Translations under genes and position numbers: made by a program
NCBI GenBank assembly: GCA_902793125.1
Contig: CADBCC010000010.1
Span: 1-42,457 of the forward strand
DNA: 42,457 bases
Reading direction: 5' to 3'
DNA from: an uncultured Ruminococcus sp.
Lineage (GTDB): Bacteria; Bacillota; Clostridia; Oscillospirales; Acutalibacteraceae
In this document: positions 1 to 7,291 of the stretch, one piece after another
How the letters are laid out: each line of letters begins with the position of its first letter
Numbering within the stretch: position 1 is the first letter of the stretch
Notes under the pieces: model-generated
Seen by the model: only the letters and a program-made list of their open reading frames with translations
The model's database searches: none
What the model was told of the DNA's origin: nothing

Positions 1-300
1 TTTTTATCGGATTTTTTTACTCACAATATCTGACCGCGAGATTTCTTTAACAACGAAAAAACATATTGCTGTTATTTAAAACAGAGTGGAGCTGTACTCC
101 TATCCGATACGCATTATATATTACGCGTCGATATACAATGCGATGTGAACACAACGATGTTCATAGTGATATTTTAACACAAAACCATTAAACAAACAAG
201 CGATTTTTGGTGACACTTTACTAGTATTAACGTACAAATTAACAGCCGCTTTCGGACGTTATACAGTCATTTTGCACAAAATTATTTTTATAATTGCTAT
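1..300. other. Gene-less left edge
   Basis: No ORF with a plausible start and ribosome binding site is visible on either strand. The stretch is AT-rich. It contains one GGTGACAC octamer at 209-216, which recurs four more times (both orientations) between 619 and 712. It may be the upstream region of a gene lying outside the window, but no convincing promoter was found. Confidence 0.5.
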
Positions 301-345
301 TAGGAATTATAAAGGGGTAAGGGCTAAGGATTAAGGGGTAGTGAG

Positions 346-514
346 CAGTTCACAGTTCTCAGTTCTCGGTTAGTTCTCAGTTCTCAGTTCTCGGTTCTCA
401 GTTAGTTCGCAGTTCTCAGTTCTCGGTTAGTTCGCAGTTCTCAGTTCTCGGTTCTCAGTTCTCGGTTCACAGTTCATAGTTCTCAGTTCTCAGTAGTAAG
501 TTCGCAGTTAGTTC
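346..514. repeat. Tandem short repeat, AGTTCTC-type units
   Basis: About twenty imperfect 7-10 bp units of the form CAGTTCTC / GGTTCTC / AGTTCGC follow one another head to tail. The same kind of array, in reverse orientation and with more AGTGAGA/AAGTGATA-like units, lies at 32160-32231. In both places the array abuts the 16-mer GTAGGGGCGGAGCACC. It has no coding potential and is low-complexity DNA likely to vary in copy number. Confidence 0.8.
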
Positions 515-527
515 ATTAATAACCACC

Positions 528-712
528 GTAGGGGCGGAGCACCAAAACCTTAATATAACCCTATAACTTTAAAAAAATAAAATATTATTTTTTTTTAACG
601 CATAATGTATAGTAATTTGGTGACACTGGTGACACTAACACCTTGAAAGCCCCATTATAACTGGCTTTTTGGGGTGTCACCAATTTATTTTTTGCTGACA
701 CTTTGGTGACAC
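528..712 (+). repeat. Dispersed palindromic repeat, copy A
   Basis: This copy has four parts: the 16-mer GTAGGGGCGGAGCACC (528-543), an AT-rich core (544-618), two direct GGTGACAC octamers (619-626 and 629-636), and a 39-nt palindrome (674-712) with 8-bp arms GTGTCACC and GGTGACAC. An inverted copy lies at 31837-32159 with the 16-mer identical, the core about four fifths identical, and a palindrome of exactly the same length whose arms differ by compensatory changes. No transposase is encoded. It is best read as a non-autonomous repeat or RNA/DNA-hairpin element. Confidence 0.7.
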
Positions 713-716
713 TTTA

Positions 717-998
717 TCATAAATTACAGTTCTTGATTGGTAATAAATATGTTTTTGAATGCTTAACTTTCCTCTTAACCACCCTATCGTCATCTTCGGA
801 CAGTTTTGTAAGTATACGTCCGACCTGCGAAGCGGTAACTCCGCCGACGAGGTAGGCAATCTTCGCGGGAGTAACCTCTCTACAGTTCTCCTCGGGCTAA
901 TATTTTTCATTATACCAAAACTGGTATTTACCACTTTTTGTATTTTTCACATCCAAAAACTTCTTCCCGTTTTTGTGCAATTCGCACAGGCACAGTAA
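717..998 (-). pseudogene. Decayed small DNA-binding ORF with internal stop
   Basis: One minus-strand frame stays open for about 90 codons apart from a single TAG at 897-899. Before the stop it reads a Cys-containing segment (CLCELHKNGKKF) ending in QFWYNEKY. After it comes a stretch that looks like a winged-helix/HTH end, with VTPAKIAYLVGG, SQVGRILTKLSED and KTYLLP. No ATG and no ribosome binding site precede it, and its 5' end runs into a hairpin at 1000-1027. I read it as a remnant rather than a live gene; the family is unknown. Its 3' end touches the GGTGACAC palindrome at 674-712, so the protein and the octamers may once have belonged to one element. Confidence 0.4.
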
Positions 999-999
999 A

Positions 1000-1027
1000 G
1001 GCCGGGAACTGTATTTAGCTCCCGGCC
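1000..1027 (-). terminator. Hairpin downstream of the glycosidase-like gene
   Basis: An 8-bp stem, GGCCGGGA / TCCCGGCC, with a 12-nt loop lies 11 bp past the stop of the 1318-aa gene. The T-tract on the minus side is short (TTT), while the plus side is followed by GTTTAATTTAATT, so it may act on either strand. Confidence 0.5.
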
Positions 1028-1038
1028 GTTTAATTTAA

Positions 1039-4000
1039 TTATTTTACTTTAACTTTTACTGTTACTTTCTTTGAGCCTGCTTTATAAGAGGCGTTGCCTT
1101 TCGCTTTTACCTGCACTTTAATCTTGTAAGTGCCTTTCTTTGCTTTTTTCCACTTTTTAATTGTGATAACGCCTTTTTTATTTATCTTAACAAGCTTGCG
1201 GATTTTCTTACTTATTCCGCTTTTTATCAGCTTATAAGTAACAGCGCCCTTATTATTCTTAACGGTAATAGTCTTTACTTTCTGAGCTTTCTTTTTAAGC
1301 TTTTTAAGTTTAAGTGTCTTTTTCTTCACCTTAACAGTCATCGGGTTAGGCTTTTTAACCGTCGGTTTGGATGAGGGTTTAGCGGTTGGCTGAACTGTGG
1401 ATGCGGTAGAAATTGTATAACCGGTTCCCGACGGGTTTACTACATTACCGTCCGCTTTTACGACATTATCCCCTATCACATAAATTTCCGACGCGGATTT
1501 GCTTATCTGCCCTACCCAGGTTTCGCCCTTGTACATCTGGTAATAAGCGACGGCGGTATTTATATCCTTGGGAACGCTCGCGCTGTATATCTTTACGCCG
1601 TTTATTTCGTTTTCCGTAGGAGTAAATTCGTAGATATGCGACTTGTTTTCGCTGTCTAAAATAACAAGCTTATAGTTATCGGCGCTCTTTGCGGGCTCGG
1701 TATCAGGCAGGAAGAAGAAGTTTTTAGTCTGTACTTCGGGTTCGGACTGCGTAACATCGGTCGGAATTTCAGCCGAGCTGTCTGTTTCTTCGGATACGCC
1801 TGTAACATCCGTTTCGCCTGTTGTAATCTCGGTTTCTTCGGGAGAAGTAGGCTCATATGTAACAGCTTCACTCTCGTCAGGCTCGGTCGGTAAATCTGCC
1901 TTAGTTTCTGTTTCCGCGGGTTCAGTCGGTTCATCCGTTACAGCTTCGCTCTCGGTAGGAGTTAAAGTTTCGGGCTCGGCGGTTTCGGTAGGTTCGGGTT
2001 CAGTAGTCGGCGCCTGAGTTGTTGCGGGTTCGGTTTCATCCTCTTTAATTTCTCCCGTATAGTCGAAATTAAAGTAATTATATTCTACGTCGTTTTTAGT
2101 TATACTCATATTTCTATCGTACCAGTTAGCGGTATCGTAGAAAATTTTAACGGTATGGGTGCCTTTTTCAAGGTCAAGAGTGAGGTGGGTGCTTGTCTGG
2201 TTTTTAAAGCTGCTGCTTACTTCAGGGAATACAAGCGATCCTTTATCAACTCCGTCAACATAAACGGAACGTATTGCGCAACTGATACCCGATGTCGCGT
2301 CGCCCGAGTTGTTATAAATTCCGCTTAACTGATATCTTCCCGATTTTGAAACGCTTACGCTGAGAGTAAGTTTAGCGCTTTGGGAACGCTTATCTATTAC
2401 GTAGCCGTTGGAGATAAGACTGCTGTTGGAAACCGTGCCGTTTTCCGCCTCGACTTTTATACGATTCGGGCTTACTACAATAGGTTTGCTCAGTTCCGAG
2501 CATACTCCGCCCGAGGAAACCGCCATAAGGCTGTAGCATCCGTAAACACTTTTATCAACAGTATAGCTTCCGCCGCTTACGCTTACATATTCCTTTCCTG
2601 TCCAGAGCTTATAAGTAAGTCCGCTTTTCTGAGTCCAGGTAAGTTTTCCTGATGAACTTGAATAGGACATAGTAGGCATTTCGGGGCATACAACGAGGTT
2701 GTTTTCGGATTTGTTAATCTTATATTCCGTATCGCTGTTTTCCATTACTATTTCAACAGTATGGCTTCCTGTTGAGTCAGCGGAAAATACGTAAGTGTTT
2801 ATATCTTTAGCTGAGCCGTCGACCTTGAACGATTTAACTTTATCGCCCTCGCCCGAGAGTTTTATTTTCAGAGTTGCGTTTCTGTATTTAAGATTGGAAA
2901 GTTCAAACGGGCCCTGCATCCAGTCGGGGATATACGGATTGAAAGTTATTCCGCTTTCATCGTAGTTCATACCGAAAAGCACACGGTAATAACCCGCAAG
3001 CGAGCCCGCGATTGACCAAAGCTGCTGGTCGGACTCTACTCCCTCGCCTGTGCGGTAGTTTATAACTTCTTTCTGAGTAAGGGACGTTGCGGCGCCTCTT
3101 ACGTTGGAGTTGAAAATTTCCTCGGCGAGTTCCTTGTTATTATGATAGCTTGCGCCTACCATAAGAATTGACTCCCAGCCCGGCCATATTCCAAAGTTGT
3201 GATAAATCTTGTTCGCGTTTTTAAGCTTGCCCTGCTTTTGCGGATATACTGTATCAGCTCCGTAAGGTACCAAAGGATAGTTCTCGGAAATTTTATTAAG
3301 CTGGGTATCTGTACCAATGTTAAACCAAAGCGCGAAGCCGTTTCCGAGCACATCGGCTTTTTCGGCAAGAACGCTTCCCATATACTCGGGATACTCCCAG
3401 GATGAGTACAATCCGAGTTTATCGTTCCAAAGTCTTTTGCTAATCTTCGCTTCTAATTTTTCAGCCATCTCCGACCATGCCTGCTCGGCTTGCCCGCCTT
3501 TGTTCAGCACTTTAGCCGCGCTGCTCATAATCTCAAACACACGGCAGTATATTGTATTTACCGACGCGGTTTTGCTTCCGGCAATAGCGCTGAGACCGCT
3601 GTCAACGGTTTCGCTTGTCCAGTCGGGATAAGTCTGGTCACGCCAGTCGAGTCCGCAGGTTTCACCGCGGAAAAGATCCGCGTCTTTGTCGTATGCCACA
3701 TTCAAATCCTGCATAATTGTATTGTTGCATATATCGTAGAAATAGCTTAAATGCTCTTTGTTTCCGTCAACAAGATAGTTTTCCCATACGGAAAGCATTG
3801 TAATTATTTTATCGGTAGAAACGGGATAGGAACCGCCTGTACCTGTGTCCTGCTCAAATACCGAAACATTACTGCTCGTCTTAACTTTTTTACGCTCGCA
3901 GTTGTAGCTGATTTCGGGGAATACCCACGCGAGCGAATATAAACTTGAAAGCGCGGTATCGCGAGTCCAAACCTTATCCCAGTTTGTACCTGTGCGGAAA

Positions 4001-4995
4001 TACCGGGTGCTGTTTTCAGTAAAAATACTCTTTACCGCTTCCTCAAGCGTAAGGTTATAAACAGCCGCCGCGAGCGGAGAATTTTCGGCTTTAAACGCAG
4101 GATAGGACGAAAGGTTTTTAGTTTTAGTCCAGGTTTTAGCGGAGCCCGAAGCGTAGGATGTAATTGATGTAGCCGAATTAGCGTAGGCGTTGTAGCCGTT
4201 GTCAATTACCCTGTCATTTTTCAGCGTGTAATCCTGATAACCCCACTGTGAGCTTGTGTAGTACATCGGAACGTCAGTCGCCTCTGCGTTTCCGTTAAGA
4301 TTTTCAATATTAATAACCGCTTTATCGTTTTTTGTACTTATAAAACGCGCGGCTCCGGTTGATGTATCAACATTCCAGCTTGTATCTCCGCCGTCGGTTG
4401 ACGAAACACAAACAAGCGAGCTTCCGCTTAAAGCGGCGTATTTTTTTGTGGAATTATTCTGGAGATAAAAAGCTCCGCTGCCGTCCGAAATTATATTCCA
4501 GTACGCGGACGCGGGATAGGACGTTTTCGCGCTCTGGTACGAAACTTTGCTGTTTTTTTCTACAAGCACCAAGTCGCTGTGCTCATACCATTTCGATTTA
4601 AGAAGAACATTTTTAACGCCTTTTTCGAGCGAGGAATGAGGATAAGCCTGAATTGAAGGCGAAACATCTTTACTTCCTTTATCCGCGACAAATGTAACGT
4701 CACAGTCTTTATCTAAAATCAAGGTTTCGTTACCCTCAACAGGAGCCTGGAAAGTACTCCAATCAGCAGTAGCCGCCTTATACTCGTAGCTGCCCTTACT
4801 AAGGTGAACTGTTACAAGATAGTGGTTGTTGCTGTCTAAGGTCATAACGTAATCATTTTCAGCCTCCCAGCCGTTGAACGTTCCGCGCAGATAAACTGCC
4901 GCCGCCTCGGCGCCGGGTACAGCCGAAAATACTACTGTAAAACATATTAAAACCGCGCAAATAATACTTGCTGTTTTAACGGTAAATCTTTTCAT
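1039..4995 (-). CDS. Secreted multidomain six-hairpin glycosidase-like protein
   Basis: The 1318-aa product starts with a signal peptide (about 1-31). An X25/CBM20-like beta domain follows (33-105, YLRGTFNGW), then a ricin/trefoil-like segment (about 130-258, with WNI, FYLQN and KYAAL). Residues about 310-690 resemble an (alpha/alpha)6 glycosidase, with WTRDTALSS at 343, RGETCGLDWRD at 443 and GEGVESDQQLWS at 650. A CBM6/35-like domain (about 845-985, KVEAENG) leads into an acidic Thr/Pro/Glu linker (985-1090). A beta module (1092-1190) recurs in the starch-binding protein at the right edge. A very lysine-rich Ig-like tail (1215-1318) ends the protein. I cannot assign the GH family or substrate; alpha-glucan is favoured by the modules. 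The start is supported by GAGGTG seven bases upstream of ATG. An extended -10 (TGGTAAAAT) lies at 5027-5035. There is no dockerin or sorting signal, so the cationic tail may hold it to the wall. Confidence 0.8.
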   Translation of the reverse strand: MKRFTVKTASIICAVLICFTVVFSAVPGAEAAAVYLRGTFNGWEAENDYVMTLDSNNHYLVTVHLSKGSYEYKAATADWSTFQAPVEGNETLILDKDCDVTFVADKGSKDVSPSIQAYPHSSLEKGVKNVLLKSKWYEHSDLVLVEKNSKVSYQSAKTSYPASAYWNIISDGSGAFYLQNNSTKKYAALSGSSLVCVSSTDGGDTSWNVDTSTGAARFISTKNDKAVINIENLNGNAEATDVPMYYTSSQWGYQDYTLKNDRVIDNGYNAYANSATSITSYASGSAKTWTKTKNLSSYPAFKAENSPLAAAVYNLTLEEAVKSIFTENSTRYFRTGTNWDKVWTRDTALSSLYSLAWVFPEISYNCERKKVKTSSNVSVFEQDTGTGGSYPVSTDKIITMLSVWENYLVDGNKEHLSYFYDICNNTIMQDLNVAYDKDADLFRGETCGLDWRDQTYPDWTSETVDSGLSAIAGSKTASVNTIYCRVFEIMSSAAKVLNKGGQAEQAWSEMAEKLEAKISKRLWNDKLGLYSSWEYPEYMGSVLAEKADVLGNGFALWFNIGTDTQLNKISENYPLVPYGADTVYPQKQGKLKNANKIYHNFGIWPGWESILMVGASYHNNKELAEEIFNSNVRGAATSLTQKEVINYRTGEGVESDQQLWSIAGSLAGYYRVLFGMNYDESGITFNPYIPDWMQGPFELSNLKYRNATLKIKLSGEGDKVKSFKVDGSAKDINTYVFSADSTGSHTVEIVMENSDTEYKINKSENNLVVCPEMPTMSYSSSSGKLTWTQKSGLTYKLWTGKEYVSVSGGSYTVDKSVYGCYSLMAVSSGGVCSELSKPIVVSPNRIKVEAENGTVSNSSLISNGYVIDKRSQSAKLTLSVSVSKSGRYQLSGIYNNSGDATSGISCAIRSVYVDGVDKGSLVFPEVSSSFKNQTSTHLTLDLEKGTHTVKIFYDTANWYDRNMSITKNDVEYNYFNFDYTGEIKEDETEPATTQAPTTEPEPTETAEPETLTPTESEAVTDEPTEPAETETKADLPTEPDESEAVTYEPTSPEETEITTGETDVTGVSEETDSSAEIPTDVTQSEPEVQTKNFFFLPDTEPAKSADNYKLVILDSENKSHIYEFTPTENEINGVKIYSASVPKDINTAVAYYQMYKGETWVGQISKSASEIYVIGDNVVKADGNVVNPSGTGYTISTASTVQPTAKPSSKPTVKKPNPMTVKVKKKTLKLKKLKKKAQKVKTITVKNNKGAVTYKLIKSGISKKIRKLVKINKKGVITIKKWKKAKKGTYKIKVQVKAKGNASYKAGSKKVTVKVKVK

Positions 4996-5116
4996 AAAAA
5001 CACCTCGCTTTTATACTTCACTTTTTATTTTACCATATATCTGACTCGTTTTTCATTTGATTTATTTAACAAAGTTTAGCCCTTCAATTTGTATAACTTG
5101 TACTAAGAACAATACT

Positions 5117-5160
5117 AAAAAAACTCACCGCCCATTATCATTACAATAATAAGCGGTGAG
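5117..5160 (-). terminator. Rho-independent terminator
   Basis: The stem CTCACCGC / GCGGTGAG (5124-5160) is followed on the minus strand by seven T. It lies just past the stop of the acidic-repeat membrane protein. Confidence 0.85.
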
Positions 5161-5174
5161 CAATATTATTAATT

Positions 5175-6041
5175 TTATCCGAAAAAGTAATCGTTATCCG
5201 ATTCGCTGATCATACCTTCTTTATATTTGTCATCGTCATCTTTTACAAAGAAAACTTCATCGTCCGAAGCTTTCGCCGCAATTTCATTTTCGGCGTTTTC
5301 ATCCTCGCTTACAAAGAAAACTTCGTCGTTCGAAACCGCCGCCGCGATTTCATTTTCCGCGTTTTTATCCTCGTTTACAAATAAAACATCGTCGTCCGAG
5401 GCGACCGCAATTTCGTCATCGGTGTTTTTATCATCACGCACAAAGAAAACATCATCGTCCGAAGCAGCCGCCGCAATTTCGTCTTCAGCGTTTTTATCTT
5501 CTTTTACAAAAAATACTTCTTCCTCAGACGCTCTTACTATTCGTCCGCTTTCATCTCTTTCAACACCCTTATCATCGCCCGAGGAAACTTTTAAGCGTAT
5601 TATTTTAAAGACAAGGAACACTGCTTTTACGAGCAGGAAAATAATCATCCAGAAAAGCAGCACATATCCTAAAACGGAGTTATACAGATGGAACCTGAAC
5701 GCCAAAAACAGGTACGCAAATCCCAAAACAAATTCAACAACCGTAGCCGCTTTCGGGGCGAAAATTGTAATCGCCAAAAATCCTAACATAACTACAATCC
5801 AGGATACAAGAAGAATTGTTCCGTTAAGATTTACGCCCGGAAAATACGGAGCGATAACACCGTTGATTCGTCCCAAAATAACGTTCACGGGAATAATATA
5901 GAGCAAAAACGGAACTATTCTCTTCGCGAATAAGGAATACCAAAATCCCATCGACTGTTCCATATCGTCAATTTTAATAACAAGCTTCTCCAAAGGCGAG
6001 GGAGCCATTTCTAATTCGTTGGTTTTTTCTGTATTTGCCAT
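5175..6041 (-). CDS. Membrane protein with five acidic C-terminal repeats
   Basis: The 288-aa protein is not recognised. Residues 1-40 are hydrophilic. About four membrane segments follow (41-58, 74-95, 101-117, 122-148). After a short basic stretch, residues 172-268 consist of five imperfect 21-23-residue repeats built on SDDDVFFV-x-EDKNAEDEIAAA, with a related acidic tail ending in DNDYFFG. The repeats are strongly acidic and each carries a conserved hydrophobic VFFV core. This suggests a cytoplasmic or extracellular array of identical short binding motifs, but I see no known domain. It is monocistronic: promoter at 6072-6100, ribosome binding site AGGAG before ATG, terminator at 5117-5160. 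Confidence 0.8.
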   Translation of the reverse strand: MANTEKTNELEMAPSPLEKLVIKIDDMEQSMGFWYSLFAKRIVPFLLYIIPVNVILGRINGVIAPYFPGVNLNGTILLVSWIVVMLGFLAITIFAPKAATVVEFVLGFAYLFLAFRFHLYNSVLGYVLLFWMIIFLLVKAVFLVFKIIRLKVSSGDDKGVERDESGRIVRASEEEVFFVKEDKNAEDEIAAAASDDDVFFVRDDKNTDDEIAVASDDDVLFVNEDKNAENEIAAAVSNDEVFFVSEDENAENEIAAKASDDEVFFVKDDDDKYKEGMISESDNDYFFG

Positions 6042-6071
6042 ACGATTACTCCTAATACTTTTAATATTTTT

Positions 6072-6100
6072 ATTCTAATACAAAACAGCTTTAAAATCAA
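6072..6100 (-). promoter_or_regulatory. Sigma-A-type promoter of the acidic-repeat gene
   Basis: TTGATT (6100-6095), 17-bp spacer, TAGAAT (6077-6072), about 30 bp upstream of the start codon at 6041. Confidence 0.65.
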
Positions 6101-6131
6101 TGCCGCGTCAAAAAATGTAAGATTTTTTTAC

Positions 6132-6162
6132 AAAAAACTATCGGCTCAAGAAAGAGCCGATA
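6132..6162 (-). terminator. Rho-independent terminator
   Basis: The 9-bp stem TATCGGCTC / GAGCCGATA (6139-6162) is followed on the minus strand by a T-run. It closes the unit that ends with the dockerin gene. Confidence 0.85.
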
Positions 6163-6164
6163 AA

Positions 6165-7037
6165 TTAAAATTCTCTTATAATTTTTGCAATCTTCATCTG
6201 TATAAGGGTTACATCACGCACGTTTACAACACCGTCGCGGTTAACGTCCGCGTAGTTTTTCCCCTGGTAAACGGGAATAACCGCTTTTCCGACTTTCGAA
6301 AGCTGGATATTTGTGGCGTCGCGGATATTAAACTTTCCGTCGAGATTAACGTCGCCGAGCTCAAAATCTTTTATAACTCTGTAATTCATTCCGTTTTCCT
6401 CGGCGATATCTGCCGCGGCGGAATCTTCGTTACAGAAAATTATAAGATTCGCGCAGTTTTTAAACGAGTTTTTGTCAATTGAGGTAACGCTGTCGGGAAT
6501 CTCGATTTCTCTGAGATTCGGACAATTCGCGAAAGCGACATTTCCGATCGATTCAACCGACTCGGGAATCACAACGCTTTTCAAAGACTCGCAGTTATAA
6601 AAAAGCTGTTTCGGGAGCGATGTTATTCCGTTTTCTATAGTAACGTTTTCGAGAGACGAACAATTTTGGAAAGCGCCGAATCCGATATTCGTTACAAAGG
6701 ACGGAATATTCAGGTTCTTCAGATTATCGCATCCGTTAAAAGCGTTAGCGCCGATTTTTTTAAGATGGGACGCGTTTTCGAAAGAAACTGAATTTATACT
6801 TTTATCGTTAAAAAATGTATAGTCATCAATCTCGGTAACATAAGCTTCAAGCAGCTTTTCGGGAATAACAACATCGCCCGAGCGGTCGTCGTAATCGTGG
6901 ATAACCGCTTCGCCGTTTGAATTAATATCAAAGGTAAAACCGTAAAGCGTAACGTACGAATCATCAGCAAAAACGGTTACGCTGCCCATAATCAAAACAG
7001 CTAAAGCTACACAAATAATTTTAACTAAACTTTTCAT
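6165..7037 (-). CDS. Secreted BspA-like leucine-rich-repeat protein with type I dockerin
   Basis: The 290-aa product has a signal peptide (1-24). Next come BspA/LRR_5-type repeats (about 60-205) with the usual pattern of F-x-NC-x-x-L-x-x-(V/I)-x-I-P-x-S-(V/F)-x-x-I. A C-terminal type I dockerin (about 227-288) has two calcium-loop segments, GDVNLDGKFNIRDA and ADVNRDGVVNVRD. The dockerin should bind a cohesin on a scaffoldin or the cell surface; no cohesin gene is in the window. The ATG lies two bases after the stop of the 63-aa gene, and its Shine-Dalgarno (GGGGA) is inside that gene, so translation is probably coupled. Confidence 0.9.
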   Translation of the reverse strand: MKSLVKIICVALAVLIMGSVTVFADDSYVTLYGFTFDINSNGEAVIHDYDDRSGDVVIPEKLLEAYVTEIDDYTFFNDKSINSVSFENASHLKKIGANAFNGCDNLKNLNIPSFVTNIGFGAFQNCSSLENVTIENGITSLPKQLFYNCESLKSVVIPESVESIGNVAFANCPNLREIEIPDSVTSIDKNSFKNCANLIIFCNEDSAAADIAEENGMNYRVIKDFELGDVNLDGKFNIRDATNIQLSKVGKAVIPVYQGKNYADVNRDGVVNVRDVTLIQMKIAKIIREF

Positions 7038-7039
7038 AA

Positions 7040-7231
7040 TTAATCCCCAAACAAATCGTCATCATCAAAATCACCGGGATCATCAAATATCGGATCATCG
7101 CCCCAGTCACTACCGCTACCGCCGTTGTCGTCACCTGTACTTGAATAATCCTCAACCGCGCTGGAGAGCAGCACATCGTAAAGCTCAACGCCGATAAAAA
7201 GGAACTCGGGCGAGATGTATTCAGTTTTCAT
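7040..7231 (-). CDS. Small acidic peptide of the Y-x-x-PE type
   Basis: The 63-aa product has no signal peptide. Residues 1-25 contain YISPEFLFIGVELYDVLLSS; short proteins beginning with a Tyr-x-x-Pro-Glu segment and a nearby Asp-Val/Ile + Ser cluster are, to my memory, common in gut Clostridia and of unknown function. Residues 27-63 are almost only Asp, Gly, Ser and aromatic residues (DWGDDPIF, DDDDLFGD). The ribosome binding site AAGGGGGAG is strong. It lies 60 bp after the giant gene and 2 bp before the dockerin gene with no terminator on either side, so it is probably co-transcribed with both. A secretion-linked or precursor-peptide role is possible but unproven; it has no Cys and no maturation enzyme is nearby. 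Confidence 0.7.
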   Translation of the reverse strand: MKTEYISPEFLFIGVELYDVLLSSAVEDYSSTGDDNGGSGSDWGDDPIFDDPGDFDDDDLFGD

Positions 7232-7291
7232 AACAATCTCCCCCTTTTCCTTCCTTTAAATCAGATAATTCTAAAAAGCTTTTCAGTCGTT

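Noticed and set aside
346-514. CRISPR array in the AGTTCTC repeat region
   Set aside because: Units are only 7-10 bp, imperfect and without unique spacers; no cas genes are nearby.
677-934. 85-codon minus-strand ORF
   Set aside because: It is out of frame with the protein-like frame described at 717-998 and its sequence is Arg/Pro-rich, typical of a shadow.
5227-5901. Long plus-strand ORF (224 aa) rich in Ser/Thr/Lys
   Set aside because: It is the antisense of the acidic-repeat membrane protein. Its composition is the complement of GAT/GAA codons, and it has no ribosome binding site or promoter.
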